NCBI GenBank assembly: GCA_964371155.1
Contig: CAYJLI010000002.1
Location: 62,001-126,000, forward strand
From: CAYJEQ01 sp964371155
Lineage (GTDB): Bacteria > Bacillota > Clostridia > Oscillospirales > Ruminococcaceae
Direction: 5' to 3'
Length of the DNA: 64,000 bases
Part shown: positions 53,627 through 60,888 of the stretch, piece by piece
How positions within the stretch are numbered: the stretch's first letter is position 1
Layout of the letters: the number at the start of each line of letters is the position of its first letter
Position numbers and translations under genes: made by a program
Notes under the pieces: generated by a model
What the model was told of the DNA's origin: nothing
The model's input: the letters and a program-made list of their open reading frames with translations, nothing else
Database searches by the model: none

Positions 53627-53720
53627 ATATACACCCCATTTAGTAAATATATGGTTTTATTTTACCACAGTATCGAATTTTTGTGTAGTACAAAATTCTC
53701 TCATAATTATTTATATCACA

Positions 53721-53772
53721 ACAGTAATCAAAGCTGAATTACAGATGATGTTAATCCAGCTTTGATTACTGT
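53721..53772. terminator. Hairpin terminator after the CnaB-like gene
   Basis: A perfect 16-bp stem (53721-53736 with 53757-53772) lies between the CnaB-like gene and addB, both on the minus strand. The tail is AT-rich without a T run. Confidence 0.6.
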
Positions 53773-53836
53773 ATGCAGTATATATTAAAAGGAGAAAGCA
53801 TATTATTTATTGCAACTTTTTAAGCTTTTGCACTCA

Positions 53837-54388
53837 TCAGCTAAGTTTACTGCTTATTCTATAACTCCCAACACCTATATGCTCAAATATGTATTGACCA
53901 TGTTTATTTGTAAAAGAGGCTTTAATCGGATACAGATTTGCATATCCGTTTTCAGCGTGTATTATTTTATAAAGCGATACAATCTCATCTGCATTCGGTG
54001 CTGAACTTAAACCCAGTACTCGGCCATATATTGTTATATCATCTTCACTGCACCCTATTTCATACACTGATTCTACTTTAGATATATTTCCATTATTAAT
54101 AATTATATCAACATCTCCCATGGTGATATATTCCGCTGAGTATAGTGATAATGCATACTTGCCATCAGGAATATTTTCAAGTTTAAATTCTCCGCTTTCC
54201 GTGGTAATTATTTCCTCAGCAACTTCATTGTCATAACCCCATATATTTATTATTACATCGCTCACTTTTTCTCCCTGACATTTTGTAGTGCCAAAAAGTG
54301 TTTCTTCGGCTATTTCAAGCTCAAGTGAAATATACTTAAGGTGCAAATTTTTATTATTTTCTTCATTAAAAATATCACTGTAATCCAT
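53837..54388 (-). CDS. Protein with carboxypeptidase-regulatory/CnaB-like repeats
   Basis: This 183-residue protein has no signal peptide and no membrane segment. Two beta-sandwich units of the carboxypeptidase-regulatory or Cna-B type seem present: VIINIWGYDNEVAEEIITTESGEFKLENIPDGKYALSLYS (in two pieces) and IYGRVLGLSS ... NKHGQYIFEHIGVGSYRIS, each with the G-x-F/Y turn and PxGxY-like ending. Such domains are normally outside the cell, so a cytoplasmic form is odd. I do not recognise the full protein. GGAGG site. Confidence 0.65.
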   Translation of the reverse strand: MDYSDIFNEENNKNLHLKYISLELEIAEETLFGTTKCQGEKVSDVIINIWGYDNEVAEEIITTESGEFKLENIPDGKYALSLYSAEYITMGDVDIIINNGNISKVESVYEIGCSEDDITIYGRVLGLSSAPNADEIVSLYKIIHAENGYANLYPIKASFTNKHGQYIFEHIGVGSYRISSKLS

Positions 54389-54462
54389 CTAAAATCCTCC
54401 TGATTTTAAAAGTATTGTTATATATTCTATGCTTTATTTAGATAATTTGATACAAAAATTAA

Positions 54463-54502
54463 TTAGGGTATTGCCTTTGTCCATAACAAGGCAATACCCT
54501 AA
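54463..54502 (-). terminator. Intrinsic terminator of the GNAT gene
   Basis: A perfect 15-bp stem (54463-54477 with 54488-54502) has a 10-base loop. On the minus strand the tail reads TTAATTTTTG. Confidence 0.85.
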
Positions 54503-54524
54503 ATTAATGATAGATTAGTTCAAT

Positions 54525-55001
54525 TTATTGAAAATACTCTCTTAATTTTTTATCATCAAATCTATAAACTGTCCATTCGTCCATCGGTTCAGCGCCTAAG
54601 GATAAATAAAAATCAATAGAAGGCTTATTCCAATCGAGACAACTCCATTCCATCCTGCCGCAGTTATCATCTACCGCAATTTGCATCACATATTCAAAAA
54701 GCTTTTTGCCATACCCTTTACTGCGTTTATCTGAGTTTATAAAGATATCCTCTAAATACAATCCTGGTCTGCCTTTAAATGTGGAGAAATTGTAGTAATA
54801 GACAGCAAATCCCACTGGTTCGCTTCCCTCATATGCAATAAGACCATGTGCCGCTTTGAGGTTAAAGAAAGAATTATAAATTTCCTCTTCGCTACAACGA
54901 ACAGAGTCAAGCAAAACTTCGTATTCAGCAATCTTTTTGATAAAATCTAAAATTATTGGACAATCTTCGGGGGTTGCTTGTTTAATTGTAAAATTATTCA
55001 T
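54525..55001 (-). CDS. GNAT N-acetyltransferase, SAT1/thialysine type
   Basis: This 158-residue acetyltransferase has the start FTIKQATPEDCPIILDFIKKIAEYE, the mid phrase YNFSTFKGRPGLYLEDIF and the coenzyme A loop RSKGYGKKLFEYV, which place it near the spermidine/thialysine acetyltransferase branch. SCLDWNKPSIDFYLSLGAEPMDEWTVYR is the usual end. The acceptor is likely an amine, but this is only a family-level guess. GGAGGC site; single gene. Confidence 0.9.
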   Translation of the reverse strand: MNNFTIKQATPEDCPIILDFIKKIAEYEVLLDSVRCSEEEIYNSFFNLKAAHGLIAYEGSEPVGFAVYYYNFSTFKGRPGLYLEDIFINSDKRSKGYGKKLFEYVMQIAVDDNCGRMEWSCLDWNKPSIDFYLSLGAEPMDEWTVYRFDDKKLREYFQ

Positions 55002-55325
55002 ATAATGCCTCCATAATGTAAATTTGAAAAGAAAAAATAAATATAAGTTTTATTTTAAATATATAATAGCTTATAACCTTGAAAAGTGCAAGACAATTGA
55101 TGTGTAAATGTGTTATAATTAAAATAAAAAGAAAATATATAAATTTGCCCGTACTCACTCCGTTGCCAATGTTGATAAAATCACCCATGAAAGGATATAA
55201 ATAATCGGAATAAGGAAAATATTTTATAGAGATTTATTATAGTGATAATGTTAGGCGCTAATTATTAAGAACAAAAAATTAGGAGTGTAATTTATTACTT
55301 ACACCCCTTGATTTAATATTAAAAT
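55002..55325. other. Intergenic region, possible small RNA
   Basis: No coding sequence with a ribosome binding site is visible. A plus-strand extended -10 (TG-T-TATAAT, 55111-55119) points into a patch at 55146-55168 with more G and C than its flanks, ahead of a hairpin at 55281-55308. That hairpin fits better as the minus-strand terminator of the TSCPD gene. A small plus-strand RNA is possible but unproven. Confidence 0.35.
55272..55308 (-). terminator. Intrinsic terminator of the TSCPD gene
   Basis: A 10-bp stem with one mismatch (55281-55290 with 55299-55308) is followed on the minus strand by AATTTTTTG. Confidence 0.7.
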
Positions 55326-55586
55326 TTATGCACTCTTAGCATTTTTAATTTCTTCTAATGCTATTGAGAGCTGGTCTGGACATGATGTCTTTCTAAATCC
55401 ACAACGAATACCCTTACATTTAGAAACAATGTCATCAATAGTTCTCCCTACTGATAAAGTTGACATACCTAAAAGGTTTCCTGGACATCCTCCTAAAAAT
55501 TCAACTTTTTTAATCACATCATTTTCGTCCACTTCAATAGTAATTGCTTTGGCACAAACGCCTTTTGTTTTGTAAGTATGGGTCAT
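55326..55586 (-). CDS. TSCPD domain-containing protein (TIGR03905 type)
   Basis: This 86-residue protein has four conserved cysteines (VCAKAI, GGCPGNLLG, CKGIRCGFRKTSCPDQL). It corresponds to the C-terminal TSCPD domain of B12-dependent ribonucleotide reductase as a stand-alone protein, a uniform family in anaerobes. The role is unknown; a redox or metal-binding part in nucleotide reduction is suspected. I chose ATG 55586 because AGGAG is 7 bases upstream and the product begins MTHTYKTKGVCA as in the family; the reading frame is open further but without a site. It has its own strong promoter and an inverted repeat around it. Confidence 0.9.
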   Translation of the reverse strand: MTHTYKTKGVCAKAITIEVDENDVIKKVEFLGGCPGNLLGMSTLSVGRTIDDIVSKCKGIRCGFRKTSCPDQLSIALEEIKNAKSA

Positions 55587-55629
55587 TTTTTTACTCCTAT
55601 TTATATCTTTATCAATATTCTTTCTAATA

Positions 55630-55658
55630 ATTATACTACTATTAAGACTTTTTTTCAA
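55630..55658 (-). promoter_or_regulatory. SigA promoter of the TSCPD gene
   Basis: On the minus strand: -35 TTGAAA (55653-55658), a 17-base spacer and -10 TATAAT (55630-55635). Five and six matches of six to consensus, the best SigA match seen in the window. Confidence 0.7.
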
Positions 55659-55672
55659 CAATAGTCTTAATA
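55640..55672. repeat. Inverted repeat straddling the TSCPD promoter
   Basis: Ten-base arms TATTAAGACT (55640-55649) and AGTCTTAATA (55663-55672). One arm lies in the -35/-10 spacer, the other just upstream of the -35. This is where a repressor operator would sit; the regulator is unknown. Confidence 0.45.
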
Positions 55673-55790
55673 CATTGACATAAAGTTTACGATTAATTAA
55701 ACAAATAAGATTTTTTACTGTAATTTTTATTTTAAAATTAGTGAATAGTAACAAAGCGTTTTGAAAATTAAACTCTATTTAAAATTTCAA

Positions 55791-55819
55791 TTGTAGAGTT
55801 AAAGTAAAAATGTTATAAT
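55791..55819 (+). promoter_or_regulatory. SigA promoter of the dnaD operon
   Basis: TATAAT at 55814-55819 with TTGTAG at 55791-55796, spacer 17 bases. The -10 is perfect and the -35 matches 3 of 6. It lies 31 bases before the dnaD start. Confidence 0.5.
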
Positions 55820-55850
55820 TTGTAGGTAATTTTTTTTGAAAGGGAAAATA

Positions 55851-56831
55851 ATGATTTATAAAATAAATTTAGGGATGTTTGATGGGATATTTCCCATGCC
55901 AAATATTATTGTTGATAAGCACATTAGATTAGCCTCAGAAGTTGCAGTGAAAACGCTGCTTGTAATAATGAGAAATGCTCAAAATCCAATCTCCCCACAG
56001 ATTATTTCTCAAATACTCGGTGTTGACAGTATCGAAGAAGTAAATGAGGCAATTGAATATTGGCAACAACTCGGGGTGCTAATCAGTGAAGATAAATCTG
56101 TTAAACAAGATGTTATTAATTCTGAGATTAGAATATCGGATAAAAGCTTAATAGAAAAAAAATCTGAAAATAAGCCACAACCTATAAAGAGGGGTGAATT
56201 TTCACGCAAAGAGGCTCTTGATTTAGTTCAAAAAAATAACGAGCTTAAAACACTGGTACACGCAATACAAGAAAGCACCGGTAAAACTTTAACATCAGTA
56301 GATTTTGAGTGCCTTGCTGCATTATATTCTTATTATGGATTGTCCACTGATTACATACTTATGGCAGTTGTTTACAGCAGTAAAAGGGGCAAAAAAGGGC
56401 TTAAATATGTTGAAAAAATGATTATGTCCTGGCTTGAAGAAGGAATAGATAATCATGAAAAGCTCGATAATCATATTCAATTACTTTCTGAAATGCAGTC
56501 AGTAGAGGGCAAGGTGAAGTCCGTTTTAGGAATTAATGACAGAGCACTAATTTCATCGGAGAAAAAGCATATTAAGCGCTGGATGTCGGATTATAAATTT
56601 GATTTAGATATGATTAAGCTTGCATATGAGAGAACTGTTGAGGGCACGGGCAAGCTATCATTTCCATACATGGATAAAATTCTGCAAAATTGGCATGAGT
56701 TATCTGTAAAAACTCCAAACGACGCCGCACAGCAATCGGATAAGCGCAAAAATAAACCCACGGATTCCCCATCATATAGTCAAAACGAGCTTGATAAGCT
56801 CATATATAAAGACTACTTTGATAATAATTGA
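55851..56831 (+). CDS. DnaD domain protein
   Basis: This 326-residue protein acts in replication start or restart with the helicase loader. The N-terminal part (about 1-85) is a DnaD/DnaB-type winged helix (FPMPNIIVDKHIRLASEVAVKTLLVIMR, in pieces). Two copies of the C-terminal DnaD (DnaB_2) helical domain follow at about 130-205 and 215-285, the second ending with KLSFPYMDKILQNWHE, the usual YxxxIxxxW motif. ATG 55851 with AAAGGG 6 bases upstream. The helicase-loader gene follows 40 bases later. Confidence 0.92.
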   Translation: MIYKINLGMFDGIFPMPNIIVDKHIRLASEVAVKTLLVIMRNAQNPISPQIISQILGVDSIEEVNEAIEYWQQLGVLISEDKSVKQDVINSEIRISDKSLIEKKSENKPQPIKRGEFSRKEALDLVQKNNELKTLVHAIQESTGKTLTSVDFECLAALYSYYGLSTDYILMAVVYSSKRGKKGLKYVEKMIMSWLEEGIDNHEKLDNHIQLLSEMQSVEGKVKSVLGINDRALISSEKKHIKRWMSDYKFDLDMIKLAYERTVEGTGKLSFPYMDKILQNWHELSVKTPNDAAQQSDKRKNKPTDSPSYSQNELDKLIYKDYFDNN

Positions 56832-56871
56832 CATTGTATCGTTAATTTATATTCAGGTTGAGGTGTTGAAA

Positions 56872-57858
56872 ATGAACTATCAAAAAGAGCAAAGGGATAA
56901 AGCAAGAATAATACTTGAAAACAGAAAATCCCTTGCAAAGGAAAGAGCTTTACAGAGCAAAAATGAAGTTTATGCAAAAATCCCCCGAATAAAAGAGATA
57001 GATAGACTACTTTCTTTAACAGGGATAAATGTTTCAAAAGCTATATTAAATGGCGAAAATGTCGAGAAAAATATCGAGCTGTTAAAACAGGAAAATTTAA
57101 ATTTACAAAAAGAAAAAGCAGAGTTACTTATTAAAAATAACTATACTGAAGATTTTTTGATGCCAAATTTTAAATGCAATAAATGCTCTGATACAGGATT
57201 TAAAAACAACTCACTTTGTGATTGCCATATAAAGCTGCTCAAAGAGCTCTCCTATGAGAAATTGCGCCAACAGGTTGATCTAAATGCATATAGTTTTGCT
57301 AATTTTTCGCTGTCTTACTACCCTGAGCAGTCCACTACTGCTATCTCCCCTAAATCGGTTATGGAGCAGAATTTTGTTAAAGCTAAGATGTATGCTGAAA
57401 ACTTTTCCCCCACTTCGCAGAGCCTTTTACTGCTTGGAAAAACAGGACTTGGTAAAACTCATCTCTCGGTGGCAATTGCAGGAAAAGTAATTGAGAGTGG
57501 ATATGATGTGCTATACTGCTCGGCGCAAAATTTACTGCATAGGCTTGAAAAAGAAAAATTCTCCTCTGATAATAAAAATGACTTTGAAGATTATATGCAA
57601 ATTATACTTTCAACCGATTTATTAATTATTGATGATTTGGGAGCTGAGTTTTCTACAAGCTTTACCACATCGGCAATTTACAATATAATAAATTCAAGGC
57701 TACTGCAAACTTTGCCCACTATTATTAATTCCAATTTAGACACAACAAAAAAGCTTGAAGAAGCATATTCAGCACGCTTTGTATCAAGGCTTTTAGGAAA
57801 TTATGACATACTCACCTTTATGGGCGAAGATATTAGAATAAAGAAAAAATATAATTAA
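56872..57858 (+). CDS. dnaC: Helicase loader DnaI/DnaC-type AAA ATPase
   Basis: This 328-residue loader places the replicative helicase on DNA. An N-terminal helical region is followed by a four-Cys zinc-binding motif (Cys102, 105, 116, 118) and a AAA domain with Walker A GKTGLGKT (189-196) and Walker B LLIIDDLGAEF. The last residues NYDILTFMGEDIRIKK match the family. ATG 56872 (GAGGTG 7 bases upstream) is chosen over an earlier in-frame start within dnaD. deoC starts 15 bases after the stop. Confidence 0.93.
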   Translation: MNYQKEQRDKARIILENRKSLAKERALQSKNEVYAKIPRIKEIDRLLSLTGINVSKAILNGENVEKNIELLKQENLNLQKEKAELLIKNNYTEDFLMPNFKCNKCSDTGFKNNSLCDCHIKLLKELSYEKLRQQVDLNAYSFANFSLSYYPEQSTTAISPKSVMEQNFVKAKMYAENFSPTSQSLLLLGKTGLGKTHLSVAIAGKVIESGYDVLYCSAQNLLHRLEKEKFSSDNKNDFEDYMQIILSTDLLIIDDLGAEFSTSFTTSAIYNIINSRLLQTLPTIINSNLDTTKKLEEAYSARFVSRLLGNYDILTFMGEDIRIKKKYN

Positions 57859-57873
57859 AGAATGGAGATTACT

Positions 57874-58542
57874 ATGAATTTTTCGGATATACTTTCTAAA
57901 GTTGACCACACTTATCTAAAGGCAGATGCAAAAATATCGGATATTTATAAATTATGCGACGAAGCAGTGGAATATAAAACTGCTTCCATCTGCATTAATT
58001 CCTGTTATGTAAAAGAAGCAAAGGAGTACCTCAAAGGAGCTGTGCCCATATGCGCAGTTGTTGGCTTCCCTCTCGGTGCAATGTGCAGTGAAGCAAAAGC
58101 GTTTGAAGCTAAATGTGCTACCGAAAATGGCGCTGACGAAATTGATATGGTTATAAACATCGGCAAGCTTAAATCAGGTGATTATGACTATGTGCTGGCG
58201 GATATTAAAGCGGTAAAATCAGCTATTGGGAGCAAAGTGCTAAAAGTTATAATTGAAACCTGCCTTTTAACGGCCGATGAAAAGAAGAAAATGTGTGAAA
58301 TCGTTGAGCAATCGGGTGCGGAATATATTAAAACATCCACTGGTTTCTCCACAGCAGGAGCAACATTTGAAGATATTGAGCTTTTCTACTCTCAAATTGG
58401 AGGGCGAGTTAAAATTAAAGCGGCGGGAGGCATTAAAACGGTTGATGATATGCAGAAATTCATTGCACTCGGCTCCGATCGTTTAGGTACAAGCTCCGCA
58501 ATCAAGATAATAAACAATTTTACCACTGCCGGTGAATATTAG
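57874..58542 (+). CDS. deoC: Deoxyribose-phosphate aldolase
   Basis: This enzyme splits 2-deoxyribose 5-phosphate into glyceraldehyde 3-phosphate and acetaldehyde in deoxynucleoside breakdown. The Schiff-base Lys is in YIKTSTGFSTAGA, with the assisting Lys in KAAGGIKT. VGFPLGAM and EIDMVINIGKLKSGD are further marks. ATG 57874 has GGAGA 5 bases upstream (222 residues). No other deo gene is near; its placement after the helicase loader looks fortuitous. Confidence 0.96.
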   Translation: MNFSDILSKVDHTYLKADAKISDIYKLCDEAVEYKTASICINSCYVKEAKEYLKGAVPICAVVGFPLGAMCSEAKAFEAKCATENGADEIDMVINIGKLKSGDYDYVLADIKAVKSAIGSKVLKVIIETCLLTADEKKKMCEIVEQSGAEYIKTSTGFSTAGATFEDIELFYSQIGGRVKIKAAGGIKTVDDMQKFIALGSDRLGTSSAIKIINNFTTAGEY

Positions 58543-58565
58543 CCGGATTAAGGATTGATACTTAT

Positions 58566-59864
58566 ATGAAAGAAAAATTTTATTATAAATTTACACCCCA
58601 GGCAAAAGCAGAAAAAATAAAGAAGAAACAGCAATTCAAAAATAATGTTGATTTAGATTTTGACGATTTTGATGATGATGACTATGAAGAAATAGAAGAG
58701 GTTGTTACTCAAACTGAGCAAATAAACAAATGTCCACATTACAAAAAATGCAGTGGATGTCAGTTGCAAAATCTTGATTATCACTCACAAATTAAACTAA
58801 AGCAAAAGCTGATTTCTCAAAAATTCCCAAAAATTATGCGAATAAATTCCATACTAACTATGGAAAATCCTACACATTATAGAAATAAAGCATCCTGTGC
58901 TTTTTCTACTGATAGAAACAATAGACCGATACATGGTATTTTTCAGTCGAAAACAAAGCATGTAGTTAAAGTTAAAGACTGCATGATACAGGATAAGCTC
59001 TCCAACAAAATTATTGACGCAACCGCTAAAATTGTTTATGATTTTAAACTTAAGCCATATAACTCGATGAAAGAGCAGGGATTTTTTAGGCATATACTTG
59101 TCCGTCGCTCATTTTCCACAAATGAAATAATGGTAGTTTTAGTAACACAGAGTGTCACCTTCCCTTCTGCTAATTCATTTGCTAAGGTGCTTTTGAAGAA
59201 ATTCCCACAAATAACCACCATTGTACATTGTGTAAATGACAGCAATATTGATATGGTTGTGGGTCGCACTCAAAAAATCCTCCATGGAAATGGCTATATT
59301 AATGATAAACTTCTCGGGCTTACTTTTAAAGTTTCCCCACAATCATTTTATCAGATTAACCCTATCCAAACTGAAAAACTCTACAAAAAGGCAATAGAAA
59401 TGGCGGATATAAATAAAAGCGATTTAGTTCTTGATGCATATTGTGGTACTGGCACAATAGGTATGCTTGCTGCTTCAAAAGCAAAGACAGTTTTTGGTAT
59501 TGAAATAAATAAAGAAGCTGTTAAAGACGCAATATCTGCTGCAAGAAATAATAATATAAGCAATATTCGTTTTCACTGTGGGGACGCTGGAAGAACTATG
59601 CTTGAAATGCTTGATGAGGGCTTAAAACTCGATGTTTTATTCATGGATCCTCCACGCTCGGGTAGTGATGCAAAGTTTTTAAATGCAATTTCTAAAGCTT
59701 TGCCACAGAAAATTGTTTATATCTCTTGTAATCCCGATACTCTTGCAAATGATTTAACTAAACTCATTTCTTTTGGCTATACTGTAAAAGAATTTCAGCC
59801 GGTGGACATGTTTCCTTTTTCACGCCATGTGGAAGCTTGCGTTCTTCTATGTAAAGACAAATAG
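58566..59864 (+). CDS. rlmD: 23S rRNA (uracil-C5) methyltransferase RlmD/RumA type
   Basis: This 432-residue SAM-dependent enzyme methylates uracil in 23S rRNA. Fe-S ligands Cys56, 62 and 65 (CPHYKKCSGCQLQ) and a fourth Cys in VKDCMIQ are present; the SAM domain has LDAYCGTGTIGMLA; the catalytic Cys is in VYISCNPDTLANDL. The usual N-terminal TRAM domain is missing; in its place is a short Lys-rich start and an acidic run of Asp and Glu (28-46). Precise target (1939 or another U) is not fixed. AAGGATTG site. Confidence 0.92.
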   Translation: MKEKFYYKFTPQAKAEKIKKKQQFKNNVDLDFDDFDDDDYEEIEEVVTQTEQINKCPHYKKCSGCQLQNLDYHSQIKLKQKLISQKFPKIMRINSILTMENPTHYRNKASCAFSTDRNNRPIHGIFQSKTKHVVKVKDCMIQDKLSNKIIDATAKIVYDFKLKPYNSMKEQGFFRHILVRRSFSTNEIMVVLVTQSVTFPSANSFAKVLLKKFPQITTIVHCVNDSNIDMVVGRTQKILHGNGYINDKLLGLTFKVSPQSFYQINPIQTEKLYKKAIEMADINKSDLVLDAYCGTGTIGMLAASKAKTVFGIEINKEAVKDAISAARNNNISNIRFHCGDAGRTMLEMLDEGLKLDVLFMDPPRSGSDAKFLNAISKALPQKIVYISCNPDTLANDLTKLISFGYTVKEFQPVDMFPFSRHVEACVLLCKDK

Positions 59865-59877
59865 GAGGTAGAATACT

Positions 59878-60276
59878 TTGGGATTTTTGCAATCATATAA
59901 AAGACTAGATAATCTCTGTAAAGATTTATTATCCTCTGATAAGGGTGTAACTACATATATAGAATATTTAGAGAGAATTAATCAAAATAAGTTTAAAGAT
60001 GATTACTATAAATTGAAGCATTACCGATATGTGCGAAATAAAATTGTACATGAAAATAATGCAAGTGAAGAGAATATGTGCACCAGTAGCGATATTGAGT
60101 GGATTGAAAATTTTTATAGCCGCATTTTAAATCGGACTGACCCACTTACTTTGCATCATAAGAAGATGTATCCAAAAGATAAGCACTTCTCTTCTAATAA
60201 CAATTCCCAAAAATCTGGTTGTGGGATGTTTTTGGGGATCATTTTAACTGCTTTTATAATTTTGTTAGTCTTATGA
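59878..60276 (+). CDS. HEPN-like protein with C-terminal membrane anchor
   Basis: This 132-residue protein of unknown function has a helical N-terminal part with RNKIVHE at residues 53-59, an Arg-X4-His motif like that of HEPN ribonucleases. The final 20 residues are a hydrophobic segment (GMFLGIILTAFIILLVL), making it a probable tail-anchored membrane protein with its domain in the cytoplasm. A His/Lys/Ser-rich linker joins the two. TTG start with AGGAGGT 8 bases upstream, directly after rlmD; a terminator follows. It has no antitoxin-like neighbour. Confidence 0.65.
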   Translation: MGFLQSYKRLDNLCKDLLSSDKGVTTYIEYLERINQNKFKDDYYKLKHYRYVRNKIVHENNASEENMCTSSDIEWIENFYSRILNRTDPLTLHHKKMYPKDKHFSSNNNSQKSGCGMFLGIILTAFIILLVL

Positions 60277-60314
60277 AAATTATAAAAGCAATAGTAGTCT
60301 AAGGAATATAATAT

Positions 60315-60351
60315 AAACATGGGATTGCAGATGATGCACCCATGTTTTTTT
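60315..60351 (+). terminator. Intrinsic terminator of the dnaD-to-HEPN gene run
   Basis: Stem 60315-60323 with 60339-60347 merges into a run of T residues. Confidence 0.85.
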
Positions 60352-60397
60352 AGAATTTCTATTGTTTCTGTGAGAAATGATTTCTCTACTTTTTTAG

Positions 60398-60426
60398 TTG
60401 ACATTCACTTTTTTTTATGATAACAT
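60398..60426 (+). promoter_or_regulatory. SigA promoter of the metal-resistance operon
   Basis: A perfect -35 TTGACA (60398-60403), a 17-base spacer and -10 TAACAT (60421-60426) with TG one base upstream. The operator at 60422-60447 begins within the -10. Confidence 0.65.
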
Positions 60427-60447
60427 ATGAACAAGTATTCATATGTT
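60422..60447. promoter_or_regulatory. ArsR/SmtB-type operator
   Basis: A perfect palindrome AACATATGAA-N6-TTCATATGTT with 10-base arms covers the -10 and start region of the arsR promoter. Its form matches operators of CadC/SmtB-type metal sensors, so the regulator should repress its own operon until metal binds. Confidence 0.75.
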
Positions 60448-60480
60448 CATATATAATGATGTTGTAAAGGAGTATATAAG

Positions 60481-60837
60481 ATGAATAATAAAACTCCATG
60501 CGAGCAAAGTCATACCCATTCTGAAGTAGTAGTTATGAGGTCAAATTTACCTAAAGAAGAAGAAATGTATGATTTAGCTGAATTTTTTAAAGTTTTAGGC
60601 GATAGCACAAGAATAAAAATTTTGTTTACATTGTATAAAGAGCCATTATGTGTTTGCGATATTGCAAATGTGCTTGGTATGAGTCAATCTGCAATATCTC
60701 ATCAGCTCAGAGTATTAAAGCAAGGTAGAGTTGTTAAGCATCGCAAAGACGGTAGGACTGTCTATTACTCACTTGATGACGAACATATAAAGAATATCAT
60801 TTCTCAAGGTTTCTCCCATACCGTTGGAGAATGCTAA
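60481..60837 (+). CDS. ArsR/SmtB family metal-sensing repressor, CadC-like
   Basis: This 118-residue winged-helix protein leaves DNA when it binds metal. The recognition helix is MSQSAISHQLRVLKQGRVVKH, split between residues 67-87. Cys7, His11, Cys57 and Cys59 (motif LCVCD) match the positions of Cys7, Cys11, Cys58 and Cys60 of the CadC soft-metal (alpha-3N) site, with the second replaced by His. A second metal site is possible from the Asp/His residues of the last helix (LDDEHIKN, SHTVGEC). AAAGGAG site. The P-type ATPase gene follows 51 bases later. Confidence 0.92.
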   Translation: MNNKTPCEQSHTHSEVVVMRSNLPKEEEMYDLAEFFKVLGDSTRIKILFTLYKEPLCVCDIANVLGMSQSAISHQLRVLKQGRVVKHRKDGRTVYYSLDDEHIKNIISQGFSHTVGEC

Positions 60838-60888
60838 ATATTTATTAAATACCATACTACTCTATATTTTTTGAAAGGTGTTATAATT

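Noticed and set aside
54994..55188. A 64-residue hydrophobic reading frame on the minus strand overlapping the start of the GNAT gene
   Set aside because: No ribosome binding site before its ATG, very AT-rich composition and overlap with the translation start region of a clear gene. Taken as chance.
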